Origin: Candidatus Peribacteria bacterium | GTDB taxonomy: Bacteria; Patescibacteriota; Gracilibacteria; Peribacterales; Peribacteraceae | DNA: 64,000 bases | Direction: 5' to 3' | NCBI GenBank assembly: GCA_023245935.1 | Contig: JAHFJM010000003.1 | Coordinates: 101,070 to 165,069, forward strand | In this document: positions 53,061 to 61,912 of the stretch, piece after piece | How positions within the stretch are numbered: the stretch's first letter is position 1 | Layout of the letters: the number at the start of each line of letters is the position of its first letter | Position numbers and translations under genes: made by a program | The notes under the pieces: generated by a model | The model's input: the letters and a program-made list of their open reading frames with translations, nothing else | What the model was told of the DNA's origin: nothing | Databases searched by the model: none

Positions 53061-53193
53061 ACGGTCCTCACTCCGCCCCGCCGAGCGGGGCACCTCTCTC
53101 CAAATTTTGGAGAGAGGAAGACCGTAATCAGGGATAGTACGGGTTCCCCCTTCTCCAGCCGATGGAGAAGGGGTCAGGGGATGAGGATCGAGG
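53061..53193. repeat. pair of GC-rich hairpin repeats before the glutamate dehydrogenase gene
   Basis: Unit 1: GGTCCTCACTCC, CGCCCCGCCGAGCGGGGC, CTCTCTCC-AAATTTT-GGAGAGAG. Unit 2: CCCCCTTCTCC-AGCCGAT-GGAGAAGGGG-TCAGGGGATGAGGATCG. A -10-like TATACT (53196-53201) follows at once, so the element may border the gdhA promoter. Confidence 0.75.
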
Positions 53194-53226
53194 AGTATAC
53201 TGTTCGTGTTTTCCTCTTTATAACCT

Positions 53227-54534
53227 ATGCCTTCCCCCCTCACCTCCTTCGACCGCGCGATGAGCTTCCTTCGTGCAACGTTCGATCGTCTGAAACTTTC
53301 GACAAAAGAGAAGACGCTGCTGTCGACTCCGCAGCATATTCTGCATCACAACATCAGTTTCAAACTTGATAACGGCAAGATGATGAAAGTGCCTTCGTAC
53401 CGCGTTCAGTTCAACAATGCGAGGGGACCATACAAAGGTGGCATTCGTTACCATCTAGAAGCGGATATTGAGGAAGTGAAAGCGCTTGCCGCGTTGATGG
53501 CGATCAAGACTGCTGTTGTGAATATCCCTTTTGGGGGCGCAAAAGGCGGTATTCAGATCGATCCGAAGAAGTTAAGCTCATCCGAGCTTGAACGCCTCAG
53601 TCGCGCTTACATCCTGAGTATCGCAAATGACATCGGACCGGATATCGATGTGCCGGCACCCGACGTGAATACGAATCCGCAGATCATGGCATGGATGAGG
53701 GATGAGTACGAGAAGACGAAGCACGTGTACGCGCCTGATCTGATTACGGGAAAACCTCTCAGTTATGGCGGCTCTCTCGGCAGAGATAAGGCGACGGCAA
53801 GAGGAGGGTTCTTTATTCTTCAGGAGCTTGCGAAACTCGAACCACCGAATCTCCGGAATGCGCGTGTTGCGATTCAGGGCTTCGGGAATGCCGGAAGCGA
53901 GATTGCGATGTTCCTGCATGATGCCGGTGCGCAGATTGTTGCTGTGTCCGACTCTCAAGGGGGGATTTACTCGTACGTCGGTTTGGATCCGATACGAATC
54001 GAGAAATACAAGAAGGAGACGGGCTCGGTGCGCGGTCAGTACTGCAAAGGATCGGTGTGCGATCTGAAGCGACTGAAGATGGATGCAACGGAGGTAATCA
54101 GCAATGACGATCTGCTCCTCACTGACTGCGATATTCTGATTCCCGCAGCGCTCGATAACGTCATCACGGCGAAGAATGCGAAGAATATCCGTGCGAAGAT
54201 CATCCTCGAACTTGCGAATGGTCCCGTGTCACCCGAAGCGGATGTGATTCTCAAGAAGAAAGGCGTGATCGTCGTGCCGGATGTGCTCGCGAACGCCGGC
54301 GGCGTGACCGTCAGTTACTTCGAATGGGTGCAGGGCAGATCGGGAGATCAGTGGACGGCAGAGAAAGTCGATCGTGAACTGAAGCGCATCATGCTGCAGT
54401 CGTTCGATGATGTTCGCGCAGAAGCGAAGCGCAATGATCTTACGTACCGCGAGGCGGCATTCAACGTCGCAGTTCTGCGTATTGTCGATGCCATGAGGGT
54501 GCGGGGGTGGGTGAATGGAACGAAGGGCAAATGA
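53227..54534 (+). CDS. gdhA: glutamate dehydrogenase (Glu/Leu/Phe/Val dehydrogenase family)
   Basis: Interconverts glutamate with 2-oxoglutarate and ammonia using NAD(P). Substrate-binding signature VNIPFGGAKGGIQIDPKKLS with the catalytic lysine, GPYKGGIRYH upstream, the aspartate loop IGPDIDVPAPDVNTNP, and the nucleotide-binding turn VAIQGFGNAGSEIAMFL. The end has NVAVLRIVDAMRVRGW. 435 aa, normal for the hexameric small form. Glutamate is favoured over Leu/Val by length and motif spacing, but cofactor preference is open. The start follows TTTTCCTCTTTATAACCT, without a ribosome site. Confidence 0.92.
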   Translation: MPSPLTSFDRAMSFLRATFDRLKLSTKEKTLLSTPQHILHHNISFKLDNGKMMKVPSYRVQFNNARGPYKGGIRYHLEADIEEVKALAALMAIKTAVVNIPFGGAKGGIQIDPKKLSSSELERLSRAYILSIANDIGPDIDVPAPDVNTNPQIMAWMRDEYEKTKHVYAPDLITGKPLSYGGSLGRDKATARGGFFILQELAKLEPPNLRNARVAIQGFGNAGSEIAMFLHDAGAQIVAVSDSQGGIYSYVGLDPIRIEKYKKETGSVRGQYCKGSVCDLKRLKMDATEVISNDDLLLTDCDILIPAALDNVITAKNAKNIRAKIILELANGPVSPEADVILKKKGVIVVPDVLANAGGVTVSYFEWVQGRSGDQWTAEKVDRELKRIMLQSFDDVRAEAKRNDLTYREAAFNVAVLRIVDAMRVRGWVNGTKGK

Positions 54535-54558
54535 AAGCCTTTCCTGTACACTCCCTTC

Positions 54559-55395
54559 GTGCGTACGCTCATCATCAACGCCGACGATTTGGGTGCGAAC
54601 ACCCAGAGAACGCATGGGATTTTTCAGTGCTTCGAGTTCGGCATCGTCACGAATGCAACGCTGCTTCCGAATGCAACGGACTCCGATAGAGCAGGGAAGC
54701 AGGCGCGGGAAAAACGCCTCCCTACGGGGCTCCATCTGAATCTTACGGAAGAATATCCGCTCGGGAAACGTGAGAGCATCGAGTCGTTGCTTGAAGGGAA
54801 CGGAATGTTTCTGCAGGGCAATCGTATGAAGACTGCACTCGATGCAGGAGAAGTGAAGAAAGAGCATCTTGAGCGCGAGATAAGGGCGCAGATCGATTGG
54901 TTCTTCGATACGGTCGGCACGCCGACACATGTCGACTCGCATCATCACATTCATACGCATCCTTTCGTTGCCGCTGCGCTCATTCCCGTTCTCGAGCGGT
55001 ACGCCGTTCGCTTTGTTCGCATACCGCTTGAGGAACCTCTGCCGCCGTTCGGGTATATCATTACAAATGAGCAACTCGAGAAAACGAAGCGCATCAATGC
55101 ACAGGCGACAATTGCAAAAGAGATGTACGGAGCGTACGGCATCGCGACATCCGATCACTTCCGGGGGCTGACACTTGCGGGAAACGCATCACTCAAGAAT
55201 ATCCGACACATCATTGGGAGACTCCCCGAAGGGGTTACTGAATTGATGGTTCACCCTGGAAGTGCTTGCACCTATGGCACGCCGTTCGACTTGGATCCGC
55301 AGCGGCAGACGGAACTCCGGATGCTGACGGACGCGACTATCGCAGAGGAACTGAAGGAACGGGAGATACGACTGGCGTCGTATGGGGATCTCTAA
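54559..55395 (+). CDS. ChbG/YdjC-family carbohydrate deacetylase
   Basis: Members remove acetyl groups from N-acetylated sugars such as chitobiose using a metal. The motif LIINADDLGAN at the N-terminus holds the metal aspartates, THVDSHHHIHTHP the metal histidines, and ELMVHPG a further conserved His. The start is GTG 54559. 278 aa, normal. The frame ends 82 bases before the start I use for the Kazal-domain protein. No chitobiose transport genes are near, so a cell-wall or scavenged sugar is possible as substrate. Confidence 0.85.
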   Translation: MRTLIINADDLGANTQRTHGIFQCFEFGIVTNATLLPNATDSDRAGKQAREKRLPTGLHLNLTEEYPLGKRESIESLLEGNGMFLQGNRMKTALDAGEVKKEHLEREIRAQIDWFFDTVGTPTHVDSHHHIHTHPFVAAALIPVLERYAVRFVRIPLEEPLPPFGYIITNEQLEKTKRINAQATIAKEMYGAYGIATSDHFRGLTLAGNASLKNIRHIIGRLPEGVTELMVHPGSACTYGTPFDLDPQRQTELRMLTDATIAEELKEREIRLASYGDL

Positions 55396-55477
55396 ACGTA
55401 CGAAGAAATCGATTTCTTCCTTGGTCAAGAGAACTCTTGTGCGAAGTTTCGAGAACCTGGTGTACCTTTTCCCTCCT

Positions 55478-56350
55478 ATGACTGTTCGCCTGTCTCTTCC
55501 CGTTCAAGCATCGCTCGCGGTTTTTGCTTTTGCCGTACTCGCGCTCAGTTTCATTTCCAGTGCTTCCGCACTGACCACAGTCGATACCGAATGCCTCAAG
55601 AAAGCCGTGAATGAGAGAAGCAAGTTGATCAAAACCGCATACGATACCTACGCAAAAGATATGGCGAAGGCATCCGAGAGGTTGCAGACGAGCGAAACAG
55701 ACATCACGGGGTTCGGTGACATCACGTTTCGTCAGAGTGAGATCCAGCGGATCTACGATAATTTCACGTACGAAGTGTCCGAGCGATCCCGTGATCTCTC
55801 GGGACGACTGACGGAAGCATGGAACAGTTTCGAGAAGAGCAGAAGTCTCTGCAATGCGTCGGCACTGCCCGCATCGATCACGCCTGCGTACACTCCGCCC
55901 AATTACGGAGCGCCGACGTACGGGAATTATTCGTATGGGAACTATCCGTACAGCGGCTATTCGTACGGTTCATACTCTCCGTACTATTCTCCATACACTC
56001 CCTATAGGTCATACGATGCCTACAGCCGCTACGATTCGTACGATTACGATGCGTACACTCGCTATCGTTACGGCGATGCGCTCTACACTCGGTATCACGG
56101 TGCCGCCACCTGCTCGCAGCGTTCACTTGCGCCACCTCCTCCCGGTTGCGGGTATCAGTATGGAACCGACAGCAGCGGTTGCCCCAGTTACACGCCCGTC
56201 TGCAACAATACGCAGAGCAGCAGTTCGCCGTGCACGTGCTCCAATCTATATACACCCGTCTGCGGTCGCGACGGTCGGACGTACTTCAATGCATGTTACG
56301 CACTCTGCTTAGGCGGGACGGTGCAGTATCAGGGACCGTGCCAATATTAA
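55478..56350 (+). CDS. secreted Tyr-rich protein with C-terminal Kazal-type inhibitor domain
   Basis: The start is set at ATG 55478 after TTTTCCCTCCT because a clear signal peptide follows (MTVRLSLPVQASLAVFAFAVLALSFISSASA); the ORF-track start is upstream. Residues about 35-130 are charged and helical (KLIKTAYDTYAKDMAKASERLQ). Next comes a low-complexity stretch of about 60 residues dominated by Tyr, Ser, Gly and Pro (GNYSYGNYPYSGYSYGSY). The Cys-rich end has PPPPGCGYQYGTDSSGCPSY and then a Kazal-like domain, CTCSNLYTPVCGRDGRTYFNACYALC, closing with GPC. Kazal domains block serine proteases; that activity is inferred by family only. Confidence 0.78.
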   Translation: MTVRLSLPVQASLAVFAFAVLALSFISSASALTTVDTECLKKAVNERSKLIKTAYDTYAKDMAKASERLQTSETDITGFGDITFRQSEIQRIYDNFTYEVSERSRDLSGRLTEAWNSFEKSRSLCNASALPASITPAYTPPNYGAPTYGNYSYGNYPYSGYSYGSYSPYYSPYTPYRSYDAYSRYDSYDYDAYTRYRYGDALYTRYHGAATCSQRSLAPPPPGCGYQYGTDSSGCPSYTPVCNNTQSSSSPCTCSNLYTPVCGRDGRTYFNACYALCLGGTVQYQGPCQY

Positions 56351-56353
56351 GGA

Positions 56354-56473
56354 GAACCTCTGAAAAATGCAGACTGCTTCGTCAACTTCGTTGAAATTTT
56401 TCTCAATGTATACGAAATACATCTCAAAAAATCTCAACTTGTTTCCTCGCATTCTGCTATTTTTGAGAGGTTC
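56354..56473 (+). terminator. long-stem terminator-like structure between the Kazal and VanW genes
   Basis: GAACCTCTGAAAAATGCAGA (56354-56373) pairs with TCTGCTATTTTTGAGAGGTTC (56453-56473) almost throughout, followed by TTTTTCTT. The 79-base interior has smaller stems (CAAC-TTC-GTTG, ATGTAT-ACGAA-ATACAT). It ends the plus-strand Kazal gene and lies against the stop of the convergent VanW gene. Confidence 0.6.
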
Positions 56474-56480
56474 TTTTTCT

Positions 56481-57836
56481 TCAATTATGCTCTGCAACCA
56501 CGCTCCGCATCGCGATATCCTCTCCGCCGCGTGTCTGCACCGTTTCTGCCATGTACTTTTTCGAGAGTGAGAGCGGAAGCGTCTTGTATCGTGCGAGAAT
56601 GACTTCCTGCAGTGCATCGCCCTGCGGCAGTTGCACGCTTCGTTCCCATCCGATTTCATTGGTTCTGATCTGGTGACCGTCCGACGTGAGAACCGTCTGC
56701 CCCGTCCGTGCGAAGAACGGTCCGCTGATCGTTACCGAACGTCCGTCATCAATGCCGTAGATATTCACGGTCGCTTCATCACCTCGGTTGAATGCCTGAA
56801 TCACGATCGGTCCCGGCGTGTCATTACGGAAGATCATATCCTGGTGTCCCATGAAGATCGTCGCATCCAATCCCACGCCGTACGCCTCGTAGTAATGCAC
56901 GTAGAGGCTGTGGTTCTTGTGTGCCAGAATCGGGAGTCCCGCTCTCAGTGCCGCGCGGTACAAGGTCGTCGACGCCTGGCAGATCCCTCCGCCGGGAGCG
57001 GGCTTCAGTTCACCGCCGTTGAAGATCGTGAGTGCCATTTTCCATCCTGCCGAGAGTGACACTTTCTCTCCGAGAGCGCTGTTGAAGGAGAACGTCGCGC
57101 CCTGCGGGATGACGATATTGTTGATGCGTTCGTTCAGAGCTTTCCGCACATTGTCCTTCCGTCCGGCACCGGAACCTTTGAAATTGGATTGTCCGCTCGC
57201 GAGCAGCGTCATTGTTCCGTTCACTGTCTCGCCGCTGCCTCCCATGCCCGTGATGACGGGAGCGACCTGCGTCAGTGCGACATCGACGGTCGGTTTCTTC
57301 GATTCGAATGCTTCTTTCAGATTTCCTGCAAGCGAGTGTTGATCAAACGTATAGCCGTTCTCTCCGAGACAGCTCGTTTCGATTCTCCGCACTCCCTGCG
57401 CGTCCGTGTGTTCGCTTTGGATGACGCATGCTTTCGGCGACGGAACGCCGTCGATGGGATTACTTTGGAGGTACTCCCGGATGACGTCCGATTGAACGAC
57501 CGGACGAATAGTATCGCCCATGTCAGGCGAGAACGTGACCCATGTCGGGTGGTCTGCAAGTGATACGTTCCACTCGGCAACCGTTGTTCCGGTACCGGTG
57601 ATGAACCGGACAACGACCGATCGCAACATCAACGTCGATCGTTCTCGGATTCCTTGTCTCAGGTTTTCGGCAGTGACGTTGCCGATGGCAAATCGTTCGT
57701 ACGCGGTTTTTGCACCGACCGGAGCAGCGGACGCGGTCAGGAGCGACCATGAACCGATCAGAGTCACCAGCAAGATTGCAAACGCTAAAACGAGTGCAGG
57801 ATGTGCTTGTTTATCTCGGGAAAAAATAGAATGCAT
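56481..57836 (-). CDS. VanW-family exported protein
   Basis: N-terminal membrane anchor or signal (HPALVLAFAILLVTLIGSWSLLTASA), a middle region of the YoaR/PG-binding type with an EENGYTFD-like GENGYTFDQHS, and the VanW domain from about residue 215: SGQSNFKGSGAGRKDNVRKALNERINNIVIPQGATFSFNSALG, then PGGGICQASTTLYRAALRAGLPI and HSLYVHYYE. VanW proteins accompany some vancomycin-resistance operons but their role is unknown; cell-wall association is usual. The 451 aa length is typical. A good promoter overlaps the end of the upstream gene, so it has its own transcription. Confidence 0.88.
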   Translation of the reverse strand: MHSIFSRDKQAHPALVLAFAILLVTLIGSWSLLTASAAPVGAKTAYERFAIGNVTAENLRQGIRERSTLMLRSVVVRFITGTGTTVAEWNVSLADHPTWVTFSPDMGDTIRPVVQSDVIREYLQSNPIDGVPSPKACVIQSEHTDAQGVRRIETSCLGENGYTFDQHSLAGNLKEAFESKKPTVDVALTQVAPVITGMGGSGETVNGTMTLLASGQSNFKGSGAGRKDNVRKALNERINNIVIPQGATFSFNSALGEKVSLSAGWKMALTIFNGGELKPAPGGGICQASTTLYRAALRAGLPILAHKNHSLYVHYYEAYGVGLDATIFMGHQDMIFRNDTPGPIVIQAFNRGDEATVNIYGIDDGRSVTISGPFFARTGQTVLTSDGHQIRTNEIGWERSVQLPQGDALQEVILARYKTLPLSLSKKYMAETVQTRGGEDIAMRSVVAEHN

Positions 57837-57873
57837 ACTTTTTGTTTGTGTTGATTATTTTTTTGTTGTTTTT

Positions 57874-57901
57874 ATTATAACACATTTTAATATTTATGCA
57901 A
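57874..57901 (-). promoter_or_regulatory. promoter of the VanW gene
   Basis: On the minus strand TTGCAT (57896-57901), 16-base spacer, TATAAT (57874-57879, perfect -10). The -35 box overlaps the last coding bases and stop of the DUF11 gene. Confidence 0.7.
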
Positions 57902-60900
57902 ACAGCTTCGGGAGCAACTTGCTTGCGGCAGCGGAGGCGACACCGATCAGGCTGACGAGCATGGAGTAGAGCAGTCCCGGGAAGGAGCTATGTGCAGATC
58001 CTTCGGAATTCTTCTGACCTTTCTTGGCGACCGTCAGGTGTGACGTATCCGTTAGGCTTGCATAGAACTGAGTATTGTTCGTGCCTGTCTGAGGGACGAC
58101 GACCGGTGGGTAGAAGACGGGAGGTGTCGGTGGAGTGAAGACAGGAGGAGGTGGCGGCGTATAGACGGGCGGGAAGTACGGAGGGTAGGTCGGCGGATAG
58201 TACGGCGGCTCATAGATGTGATTCTGGATGGTCGTGTCATCCGTCGCCGTCTGGCTGTTCACTGTTGCGGTGTTGTGGACTACGGTGTTGTTGAGAACAT
58301 CGCTTCTGACCTGCGCATCCAATGTGATCGTCAGGCTTGTGTTTGCACCGACGGTTACATTGTTCCACGTGACGTTCTGTCCGCTGACGATGCCGCTGTT
58401 TGATACCGTGAGGATCGTGAGCCCCTGCGGAACCGAATCCGTGACGGTCAAGTTCGTCGCGGCGGAGCTTGCGCTGTTTGTCAGAATGATTTGGTAGTGG
58501 AGCGTGTCGCCTGCAGTGGCGGTCGAGCGATTATCCGTTTTGTAGATCGTTACGGTTCCGCCTGTCGGAGGACACGTCAACGTCGTCTGGATCGTCTGGC
58601 TCGTGTTGTTGCTCAGGTTCGGATCGGTGGTTGCATTGCTCACGGTTGCGTTGTTTGTGACAATCGTTTGGGTGCAGTTGCTGATCGTCGGCACGTTGAA
58701 GGCAAGGGTGACAGTCGTGCTCTGACCGTTCGTTAACGTCGCAACGGTACAGAGAATATTCGAACCGTTTTGGGAACAGTTGCTTGAGCTCAGACTTGAG
58801 TTGAAGTTCAGCCCCGACGGAATCGGATCGGTGATCACGACACTCGTCGCCGTAGCAGGACCCAGGTTCGTGACCGTCAGCGTGTAGGTGGCGATGCCGC
58901 CTCGCAGCACAGTGCTTGTGCCGGTCTTCACGATGGCGAGATCGGCATTGGTGATGGGACAGGTCAGCGTGGTCTGGATCGTTGCACTCGTGTTGTTGCT
59001 CGTGTTCGGATCGGTCGTCGCGCTGCTCACGGTTGCGTTGTTCGTGACAATCGTTTGCACGCAGCTCGTCATCGTCGGCACGTTGAATGCAAGTGTCACG
59101 CTTGTGCTCTGACCATTGGCGAGAGAGGCAATGTTGCACTGAATGTTCGAACCGTTTTGCGTACAGCTACTTGAACTTATACCGGTATTGAAGTTCAACC
59201 CTGACGGAATCGGATCGGTGATCACGATACTCGTCGCCGTTCCCGGACCGGCATTGGTTACAGTCAACGTGTAGTACGCAATGCCGCCGCGCAGCACGCT
59301 GCTGCTGCCGCTCTTCACGATCGACAGATCGGCAGTGATGCTCGGGCACGTGATTGTCGTCTGGATCGTTGCACTCGTGTTGTTGCTCGTATTCGGATCA
59401 CCCGTGGAGGAGCTCACCGTTGCCGTATTATTCACGGTCGTCTGGGTGCAGTTCGTGATCGTCGGCACATTGAATGCGATGGTGACCGTCGTACTCTGCC
59501 CGCTTCCGAGCGTTGCTGCATTGCAGACGATGTTTGAACCGTTCTGGGAACAGTTGCTGGAGCTCGCACCGGCATTGAACGTCAGCCCCGACGGAATCGG
59601 ATCGTTGATGACCACGTTCGTCGCCGCACTCGGACCTGCGTTGGTGGCGGTCACCGTGTAGGAGAGAACGCTGCCGCGCACGACGGAAGAAGGTCCGCTC
59701 TTCACGATCGAGAGATCAGCGGTGATGTTCGGGCAGGTCAATGTTGTCTGGACGATCTGGCTCGTGTTGTTGCTCAGGTTCGGATCCGTCGTCGAAGAGC
59801 TGATGATGGCATGGTTACTCACCGTCGTCGGGGTGCAACTGCTGATCGTCGGCACGTTGAAGGCAATGGGGAGAATGGTGCTCTGTCCGCTGCTGAGATT
59901 GAAATTCGTACACACGATATTCGTTCCGATCTGGGAACAACTGTTGGAACTCTGTCCTGCATTGAACGTCAGCCCTGTGGGGATCGCATCCGTCACGGTC
60001 ACGTTCACAGCCGTACTCGGTCCGGCGTTGAAGATATTCAGGTGATAGACAGCGACGCCGCCGCGCGTGACAGACGCGGGCCCCGATTTCTGTATCGACA
60101 AATCCGCCTGCACCACCGGACATGTCAGCGTCGTTGCGACCGTATTGCTCGTGTTATTGCTCGGGTTCGGGTCGGTGCATGAAGAAGCGACCGTTGCGGT
60201 ATTATTCACCGTTGTCTGCACGCAGCTCGTCATCGTCGGCACGTTGAAGGCAATCGTGACCGTGGTGCTTTGACCATTCGCGATCGATGGATTGGTACAG
60301 ACAATATTCGAACCGCTCGGGGCACAGTTGCCGGAACTCTGGCTCGCATTGAACGTGAATCCGGCAGGTATCGGATCGGTGATCGTGACGTTGTTCGCCG
60401 CACTCGGTCCCGCATTGCTGGCGGTGAGTGTGTAACTCACAACGCCTCCGCGGGCAACGGACGTCGGTCCGCTCTTGAGAATCGAGAGGTCCGCTGAGAG
60501 AGGGCAAGTCACAGTCGTCTCAGCCACATTGCTCTGGTTGTTGCCCGGGTTTGCATCAGTCGTTGCAGCACTGACCGTCGCCGTATTGGAGACCGTCACC
60601 TCGGTGCAGTTCGTCATCGTCGCCGTCGTGAACGCAATCGTCACCGTTGAGTTCTGTCCGTTCGTGATGGACGGAATGGTGCAGACGATGTTCGCTCCGC
60701 TATGGATGCAGTTGCTTGAGCTTTGGCTCGGGTTGAATGTGAGCCCGGAAGGAATCGGATCGGTGATGACCACGGTTGTTGCCGTACTCGGACCGGCATT
60801 GAACGCAGTCACCGTGTAGGCGATCACACTGCCACGCACCACGAAAGCAGGTCCGCTTTTCGCAATCGAGAGATCGGCGCTGATGATCGGACACGTCAAT

Positions 60901-61736
60901 GTCGTCTGAATCGTCTGGCTCGTGTTGTTGCCCGAGTTCGGATCAGTCACCGAGCTGCTGACGGTTGCTTTATTGTTGACCGTCGTCTGCGTGCAGTGCG
61001 TCGTCGTCGGAACATTGAAAGCGATGGTGAAAGTCGTGTTCTGACCGTTCCCCAGTGACGGATCGGTACACACGATGTTCAAACCGCTTTGCACACAGTT
61101 CGGGGAGCTCTGTGAAGCGTTGAACGTGAGTCCGGCGGGAATCGGATCGGTGATCTTGACGTTCGTTGCCGTCGTCGGGCCCGCGTTGAAGGCGGTGACC
61201 GAATAGTAGGCGATGTCACCCCGTTCCACGGAGGAAGGACCGCTCTTCGTCACCGAAAGATCGGCACCAGCCGGGGGACAGGTCACGGTCGTCGAGACGG
61301 TTTGACTCTGATTATTGGCTGAGTTCGGATCGGTCGTGGAAGTGCTCACGGAAGCGTGATTATGGATGGTGGTCAACGTGCAGTTGCTGACCGTCGGTAC
61401 GTTGAACGCGATCGTCACCGTCGCACTGTCTCCGCTGTTTAAGGTCATGTTGTCGCACAGGATATTCACTCCGTTCTGGAGGCAGTTCGGGGAGCTCTGC
61501 GAAGAGTCGAACGTCAGTCCTGCAGGAATCGCATCCGCGATCACCACGTTGTTTCCGGTCATCGGTCCTGCATTGAAGATCGTCACCGTATAGACCACGG
61601 TGTTGCCGCGTACTACGGATGACGGTCCTGATTTCTGGATGGAAAAATCTGCTCCCGTTGCGGCATTCGATTGCTGCACTTGCATCAGCAGTATTCCCGC
61701 AAGCACGACTGAGGAGAGTGTTTTGGGGAGTTTCAT
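57894..61736 (-). CDS. DUF11-repeat surface protein with C-terminal membrane anchor
   Basis: 1280 aa. Signal peptide (MKLPKTLSSVVLAGILLMQVQQSNAA), then eight closely similar DUF11 repeats of about 120 residues, each opening ADLSI-KSGPSSV-RG and containing NAGPSTATNVVITDPIPAGLTFN and a pair of cysteines (SNCSQNG...C). A ninth, diverged repeat (TIYKTDNRSTATAGDTLHYQ) follows. Next is a Pro/Tyr-rich rod (YEPPYYPPTYPPYFPPVY) and a terminal hydrophobic segment (PGLLYSMLVSLIGVASAAASKLLPKL) with a basic end that may hold it in the membrane. DUF11 repeats form Ig-like domains in surface layers and adhesins. It follows a similar gene at 61913 and is transcribed in the same direction. Confidence 0.87.
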   Translation of the reverse strand: MKLPKTLSSVVLAGILLMQVQQSNAATGADFSIQKSGPSSVVRGNTVVYTVTIFNAGPMTGNNVVIADAIPAGLTFDSSQSSPNCLQNGVNILCDNMTLNSGDSATVTIAFNVPTVSNCTLTTIHNHASVSTSTTDPNSANNQSQTVSTTVTCPPAGADLSVTKSGPSSVERGDIAYYSVTAFNAGPTTATNVKITDPIPAGLTFNASQSSPNCVQSGLNIVCTDPSLGNGQNTTFTIAFNVPTTTHCTQTTVNNKATVSSSVTDPNSGNNTSQTIQTTLTCPIISADLSIAKSGPAFVVRGSVIAYTVTAFNAGPSTATTVVITDPIPSGLTFNPSQSSSNCIHSGANIVCTIPSITNGQNSTVTIAFTTATMTNCTEVTVSNTATVSAATTDANPGNNQSNVAETTVTCPLSADLSILKSGPTSVARGGVVSYTLTASNAGPSAANNVTITDPIPAGFTFNASQSSGNCAPSGSNIVCTNPSIANGQSTTVTIAFNVPTMTSCVQTTVNNTATVASSCTDPNPSNNTSNTVATTLTCPVVQADLSIQKSGPASVTRGGVAVYHLNIFNAGPSTAVNVTVTDAIPTGLTFNAGQSSNSCSQIGTNIVCTNFNLSSGQSTILPIAFNVPTISSCTPTTVSNHAIISSSTTDPNLSNNTSQIVQTTLTCPNITADLSIVKSGPSSVVRGSVLSYTVTATNAGPSAATNVVINDPIPSGLTFNAGASSSNCSQNGSNIVCNAATLGSGQSTTVTIAFNVPTITNCTQTTVNNTATVSSSTGDPNTSNNTSATIQTTITCPSITADLSIVKSGSSSVLRGGIAYYTLTVTNAGPGTATSIVITDPIPSGLNFNTGISSSSCTQNGSNIQCNIASLANGQSTSVTLAFNVPTMTSCVQTIVTNNATVSSATTDPNTSNNTSATIQTTLTCPITNADLAIVKTGTSTVLRGGIATYTLTVTNLGPATATSVVITDPIPSGLNFNSSLSSSNCSQNGSNILCTVATLTNGQSTTVTLAFNVPTISNCTQTIVTNNATVSNATTDPNLSNNTSQTIQTTLTCPPTGGTVTIYKTDNRSTATAGDTLHYQIILTNSASSAATNLTVTDSVPQGLTILTVSNSGIVSGQNVTWNNVTVGANTSLTITLDAQVRSDVLNNTVVHNTATVNSQTATDDTTIQNHIYEPPYYPPTYPPYFPPVYTPPPPPVFTPPTPPVFYPPVVVPQTGTNNTQFYASLTDTSHLTVAKKGQKNSEGSAHSSFPGLLYSMLVSLIGVASAAASKLLPKLFA

Positions 61737-61761
61737 AGGATGAGAAAAGTGAAAGGGGGTT

Positions 61762-61790
61762 ACTTTACATTACTATAATAGTATTGTCAA
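61762..61790 (-). promoter_or_regulatory. promoter of the DUF11 gene with palindromic spacer
   Basis: Minus-strand TTGACA (61785-61790), 17-base spacer, TAAAGT (61762-61767). The palindrome TACTATAATAGTA (61771-61783) fills the spacer, a typical place for a repressor or a MerR-type activator. Confidence 0.6.
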
Positions 61791-61824
61791 ATGTAAAATA
61801 AGCTCCGGGAAACGCTGTTCTACG

Positions 61825-61870
61825 GCAGAGCCGGTAGCTTTTGGGACTTTCCCTCTGCTACCGGCTCTGC
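61825..61870 (-). terminator. 14-bp perfect stem after the second DUF11 gene
   Basis: GCAGAGCCGGTAGC and GCTACCGGCTCTGC pair perfectly around an 18-base loop, 43 bases after the stop of the minus-strand DUF11 gene. No U-run follows, so it may work as a pause, stability element or factor-aided terminator. Confidence 0.5.
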
Positions 61871-61912
61871 GTTCGTTCTCAGTGGTGTGACTCGAAGCTC
61901 AGGACGGAAACC

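Noticed and set aside
51846-53243. 465-codon version of the exported protein gene
   Set aside because: The first 73 codons read through two GC-rich hairpin repeats; a clear signal peptide begins at 53024.
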